Source of the DNA: Polynucleobacter sp. MWH-UH24A | GTDB taxonomy: Bacteria; Pseudomonadota; Gammaproteobacteria; Burkholderiales; Burkholderiaceae | Direction: 5' to 3' | DNA: 64,000 nt | NCBI RefSeq assembly: GCF_018687475.1 | Contig: NZ_CP061292.1 | Location: 1,364,001 to 1,428,000 of the forward strand | Shown: positions 60,896 to 64,000 of the stretch, piece by piece | Position numbering within the stretch: position 1 is the first letter of the stretch | How the letters are laid out: each line of letters starts with the position of its first letter | The notes under the pieces: model-generated | Told to the model about the DNA's origin: nothing | The model's database searches: none | Seen by the model: the letters and a program-made list of their open reading frames with translations, nothing else | Program-made: the position numbers and the translations under genes

Positions 60896-62051
60896 CCCTC
60901 CCCATTTACCCTCAAGCATGCCCGCTGCAAGCCCCTCTGAGCCCCCCAATGAGTCCGCTCAGATGATGCCAAACCAGTTAGCGGAGGCCTTTGCCCTTTT
61001 TTACGAAGAATCCAAGAAGCTTGAATCGCAACAGGCTGATTTACAAGAGAAAATTAACCAGCTCACCCAAGAGCTCTACGATTCGAACCATCGCCTAGGT
61101 ATTTTGCTCAACGCCATCCCCGCCGGGGTCGTTTTGCTGGAGAACAACCTGGTGTCGTTGCACAACCCTTCCGTACTCAACTTTTTGCCAACCATTGTGA
61201 TTGGCAAGGCGCTGACCCTGCCGCTCGATTGGCAACCCTCGATCGCGCCGGGTGAGTATTTAATTGAAAACGCCGAGGGTCGGCGCACCATTCAACTTGT
61301 GCGCATAGACGAGGGCACCCGCAGCATTGTGCAAATCCAAGACATTACAGCCAACATTCGTTTGCATCAACAGTCGCAACAAGAAAATCGTTTAGCCGCG
61401 ATGGGCAAGATGGCAGCCAGCATTGCGCATCAATTTCGTACTCCCTTGGCAACTGCGCTCTTGTACTCATCGCATTTATGCGATGGCAAGATTGCTGCTG
61501 ATGAGTCCCAAGAATTTGCCCAGCGCCTTCGCAAACAACTCTTGGGTCTTGAAAAACTCTCGCAAGACATGTTGCGCTTCATTACCAATCGGCCCCGTAA
61601 ATCCGAACTCGTTCCGATTACCAGTATTTTGCAAACGGCAGAGCAAGGAATCCGGCCCTTATGTGAAGAAAAAGGAGTAACACTGCGATCGCAAATGAGC
61701 ATTGCCAAAGATCAATTGGTGAATGTCGAGCAGCAAGCGATTGTGAACGCGCTCTTAGCCATTTTAGAAAATGCCCTGGAGGTCTCCGAAGCCGGTCAAA
61801 CCATTTCGATCACAGCCAGTGGAAATCATCAGCGCGTCACCATCGTGATTGATGATCAAGGCCCGGGCATCCCCAACGCCATGCTGGAGTCCTTGTTCGA
61901 GCCCTTCTCCACGGGTCACTCCAGCGGCACGGGTCTTGGATTAGCGATTGCTAAAAATGCTCTTGAAGCGCATCGCGGTTCGATTCATGCAGAAAACTAC
62001 GACGGTGGTGCGCGCTTTACTATTACCTTACCTTCAATGAACTCCCTCTAG
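60885..62051 (+). CDS. FlrB-like flagellar sensor histidine kinase
   Basis: About 388 residues, no transmembrane segments. PAS-like sensor part (ILLNAIPAGVVLLENNLV), dimerisation/phosphoacceptor AASIAHQFRTPLATAL, then ATPase domain with N box (ALLAILENALE), DDQGPGIP and GTGLGLAIAK. Start uncertain: TTG 60885 has AGGA five bases upstream; TTG 60864 and ATG 60918 are alternatives. Followed after 13 bases by its response regulator, as FlrBC/FleSR pairs controlling mid-class flagellar genes. Confidence 0.88.
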   Translation: MPISPPHLPSSMPAASPSEPPNESAQMMPNQLAEAFALFYEESKKLESQQADLQEKINQLTQELYDSNHRLGILLNAIPAGVVLLENNLVSLHNPSVLNFLPTIVIGKALTLPLDWQPSIAPGEYLIENAEGRRTIQLVRIDEGTRSIVQIQDITANIRLHQQSQQENRLAAMGKMAASIAHQFRTPLATALLYSSHLCDGKIAADESQEFAQRLRKQLLGLEKLSQDMLRFITNRPRKSELVPITSILQTAEQGIRPLCEEKGVTLRSQMSIAKDQLVNVEQQAIVNALLAILENALEVSEAGQTISITASGNHQRVTIVIDDQGPGIPNAMLESLFEPFSTGHSSGTGLGLAIAKNALEAHRGSIHAENYDGGARFTITLPSMNSL

Positions 62052-62064
62052 AATTGATGCCATC

Positions 62065-63534
62065 ATGACTGCGCCCCATTCCGACTTTCCTGTCATTTTG
62101 GTTGAAGACGATGAAGACTTGCGTGAGGCCATTGCCGTCACCTTGCGACTCAATCATATTGAGTTTGTGACCCATCAACGCGCTGAGACCGTTTTACCCT
62201 TATTGCAACCGGGTTTGAAGACTGTGATCATCACCGATTACCGCTTACCCGGTATGAATGGGTTGGATCTGCTGAGATTAGCCACCAAAGAAATTCCGGA
62301 TCTACCAGTGATTGTCATGACCGCTTTTGCTGATGCGAAGTTGGCTGTTGAAGCGCTCAAAGCCGGAGCGCGTGATTTTTTAATCAAGCCCTTTGTGCCC
62401 GATCAATTAATTGAAATCATCACCCGCTATCGCGCGCCTCAGCTTGCATCGGCCAAAATAGAACCCCAAGCGCTTGCACCGGTTGCTAAAGAAACTCCAG
62501 AGCCCAGTCACCGTCCCGCCCCCGAAATTATTGCGGTGGATCCTGCCATGATCCATACACTCGCTCGTTGCGAGCGCGTGGCGAAGACCGATACCAGCGT
62601 CTTAATCACGGGTGGCTCGGGGGTTGGAAAGGAAATCATCGCGCATCACATTCATCTCACCTCCAAACGTGCTGCGGGTCCGTATGTTGCTCTCAACTGC
62701 GCGGCGATTCCTGATACGCTTTTAGAGTCCATTCTCTTTGGTCATGAGAAAGGCTCGTTTACTGGTGCCACCAAATCCCAATCGGGTAAGTTTGAGCAAG
62801 CCGATGGTGGCACCTTGTTTCTTGATGAGATCGGTGAAATGCCCGCCCCTTTACAAGCCAAACTATTGCGGGTCTTGCAAGATAAATTGGTGGAGCGCTT
62901 AGGTTCTCCGGAGCCCATTAAGGTAGATGTGCGCATTATTGCGGCGACCAATCGCAACTTAGAAGAGCAAGTGAAAGAGGGACGATTTCGGGAGGATTTG
63001 TACTTTCGCTTAGCGGTCTTCCCAATTCATATTCCGGAGCTACATAAACGCTCGGGCGATATTTTGCCCCTCGCTGAATTCTTTCTTAAACGCTATCGCT
63101 TAAACATTGGTCGCGATGATCTCGTCTTTGGGCCCTCGGCATTGGCGGTCTTGCCCACCTACCACTGGCCCGGGAATGTACGCGAGCTTGAGAACATCAT
63201 CCAACGTGCGGTCCTACTATGCGATGGCGATGCGATCGAGGCCGAACACCTAGAAATTAGTCCCCTAGCGAGTAGCAATGCGAGTGGTTCCTCACTTCAG
63301 TCAAGGGAAAACCCGCAAAATGGCACAAATATTGCTTCTAATTCAATGACTCAGCCCAATGCAGTCGGTTCGGCAAGCGATATGAACTCGGTAGAGCGGG
63401 AACATATCCTCAAAGTGTTGGCCCAGGTGGGCGGGAGTCGCAGTAAAGCGGTCCAAATTTTAGGCATTTCTGAGCGTGCTTTGCGGTACAAGCTCAAGTC
63501 CTACAAGGAGGCTGGTTTTGAGGTGGATAAGTAG
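62065..63534 (+). CDS. FlrC-like sigma-54-dependent response regulator
   Basis: 489 residues: receiver domain with acidic pocket EDDED and phospho-Asp58 (ITDYRLPGMNG); AAA+ domain with Walker A GGSGVGKE (183-190), sigma-54 contact loop GSFTGA (230-235), Walker B TLFLDEIG; C-terminal Fis-type HTH (SRSKAVQILGISERALRYKL). Contact loop has Ser for the usual Ala. Likely activates the sigma-54 promoter of flgB and other rod/hook genes. Confidence 0.92.
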   Translation: MTAPHSDFPVILVEDDEDLREAIAVTLRLNHIEFVTHQRAETVLPLLQPGLKTVIITDYRLPGMNGLDLLRLATKEIPDLPVIVMTAFADAKLAVEALKAGARDFLIKPFVPDQLIEIITRYRAPQLASAKIEPQALAPVAKETPEPSHRPAPEIIAVDPAMIHTLARCERVAKTDTSVLITGGSGVGKEIIAHHIHLTSKRAAGPYVALNCAAIPDTLLESILFGHEKGSFTGATKSQSGKFEQADGGTLFLDEIGEMPAPLQAKLLRVLQDKLVERLGSPEPIKVDVRIIAATNRNLEEQVKEGRFREDLYFRLAVFPIHIPELHKRSGDILPLAEFFLKRYRLNIGRDDLVFGPSALAVLPTYHWPGNVRELENIIQRAVLLCDGDAIEAEHLEISPLASSNASGSSLQSRENPQNGTNIASNSMTQPNAVGSASDMNSVEREHILKVLAQVGGSRSKAVQILGISERALRYKLKSYKEAGFEVDK

Positions 63535-63590
63535 GTAAATTATTTAAGTAAAGTATTGATTTAATTAATAAAGCTCGTAATAATTAGGAC

Positions 63591-63923
63591 ATGGACACGA
63601 AGAACCTTGATTCGATGATGGCAAGAATGCAGGCCATGCAAGCTGCGATGAATGGCTTGCCGGGTGCTCCTGCGTCTAATGAGGTGAAATCCGCCAACGG
63701 GGTAGATTTTCAGAACATTCTCAAAAATGCCATTGAGAATGTCAACAGTGCCCAAAATGCTGCTCAAGCCAAAGCACAGGCATTTTCTGCCGGTAATTCT
63801 GACACTTCCTTAGAAGAAGTGATCGTTTCTCTCCAAAAAGCCAATCTTTCTCTGCAAGGCATGATCGCGGTTCGTAACCGTTTGGTTGATGCCTATAAAG
63901 AAGTTACCAGTCTGCAGGTTTAA
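63591..63923 (+). CDS. fliE: Flagellar hook-basal body protein FliE
   Basis: 110 residues. Met/Gln-rich start, then VDFQNILKNAIENVNSAQ and SLQKANLSLQGMIAVRNRLVDAYKEV, the FliE signature. Connects the MS-ring to the proximal rod. Here it is separate from fliF and follows the two-component genes. No sigma-54 motif in the 56-base gap. Confidence 0.95.
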   Translation: MDTKNLDSMMARMQAMQAAMNGLPGAPASNEVKSANGVDFQNILKNAIENVNSAQNAAQAKAQAFSAGNSDTSLEEVIVSLQKANLSLQGMIAVRNRLVDAYKEVTSLQV

Positions 63924-64000
63924 TTAGTCGCCCATACCCTCTTGGGATCGTGCGTACGCCTCTTTCCAATAATTAGCCATGTCCGTTTGCTCGTAATCCT
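63924..64000 (-). CDS. C-terminal end of a gene, possibly fliS
   Basis: Immediately after the fliE stop, a minus-strand frame with 24 codons runs off the window: DYEQTDMANYWKEAYARSQE and MGD before the stop. A short helical end with ANYWKEAY loosely resembles the end of the flagellin chaperone FliS. Too little is visible for firm identification; the context (flagellar genes) fits. Confidence 0.35.
   Translation of the reverse strand, partial: DYEQTDMANYWKEAYARSQEGMGD

Noticed and set aside
1-64000. CRISPR arrays, tRNA or rRNA genes, complete insertion sequences, integrases, att sites
   Set aside because: None was recognised on reading both strands; the signs of mobility are limited to the toxin-antitoxin scars and the mobile mystery pair.

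Overview
The window looks like chromosomal DNA of a small-genome, aerobic anoxygenic phototrophic betaproteobacterium. The gene style (Burkholderiales-type bch/crt genes, Uup, RF3, COG2509 oxidoreductase, a moderate G+C level by eye) points to Burkholderiaceae close to Polynucleobacter. The genus is an inference; there is no rRNA or tRNA in the window to anchor it. No CRISPR array, intact insertion sequence or prophage was seen, and no gap between genes exceeds about 300 bases.

Bases 1-14540 are part of a photosynthesis gene cluster. bchX (cut by the left edge), bchC, crtF and crtE run leftward. bchO runs rightward, and bchD and bchI run leftward into it. A psiE-like, class II aldolase and tautomerase trio follows, then an AerR/PpaA-type B12-binding antirepressor gene divergent from bchH. 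Three TGT-N12-ACA palindromes (1865, 4121, 10651) match the PpsR/CrtJ operator. At bchH and bchO the right half-site coincides with a -35 hexamer placed 17 bases before a good -10. The aerR-bchH block is bracketed by two toxin-antitoxin scars: an antitoxin C-terminus at 9395-9505 and a MazF/PemK C-terminus at 14536-14685.

Bases 14699-28866 are mixed housekeeping and accessory genes: an aldo/keto reductase, Uup, RF3 (apparently starting at AUU), a 'mobile mystery' HTH/Fic pair behind a direct-repeat operator, a histidine phosphatase, a FAD-dependent dehydrogenase, a GNAT acetyltransferase, small envelope genes, an M23 peptidase facing a bactofilin, a glutamate-synthase-like membrane protein, a second bactofilin and a lipoprotein.

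Bases 28863-64000 are a large flagellar region: flhB, an orphan ParA-like ATPase, motA-motB followed by three uncharacterised envelope genes, flgBCDEFGHIJKL, an alpha-carbonic-anhydrase-like gene plus an unknown exported gene, fliFGHIJKLMNOPQR, a FlrB/FlrC-type two-component pair, fliE and the 3' end of a gene that may be fliS. A sigma-54 promoter motif precedes flgB and fits control by the FlrC-type activator. The most unusual parts are the exported proteins tied to motAB (one with MotX-like Sel1 repeats), the carbonic-anhydrase-like protein with an altered zinc site, a module shared by FlgK and FlgL, and a large AT-rich insert in the hook protein FlgE. Together these suggest a flagellum with lineage-specific motor and hook decorations.
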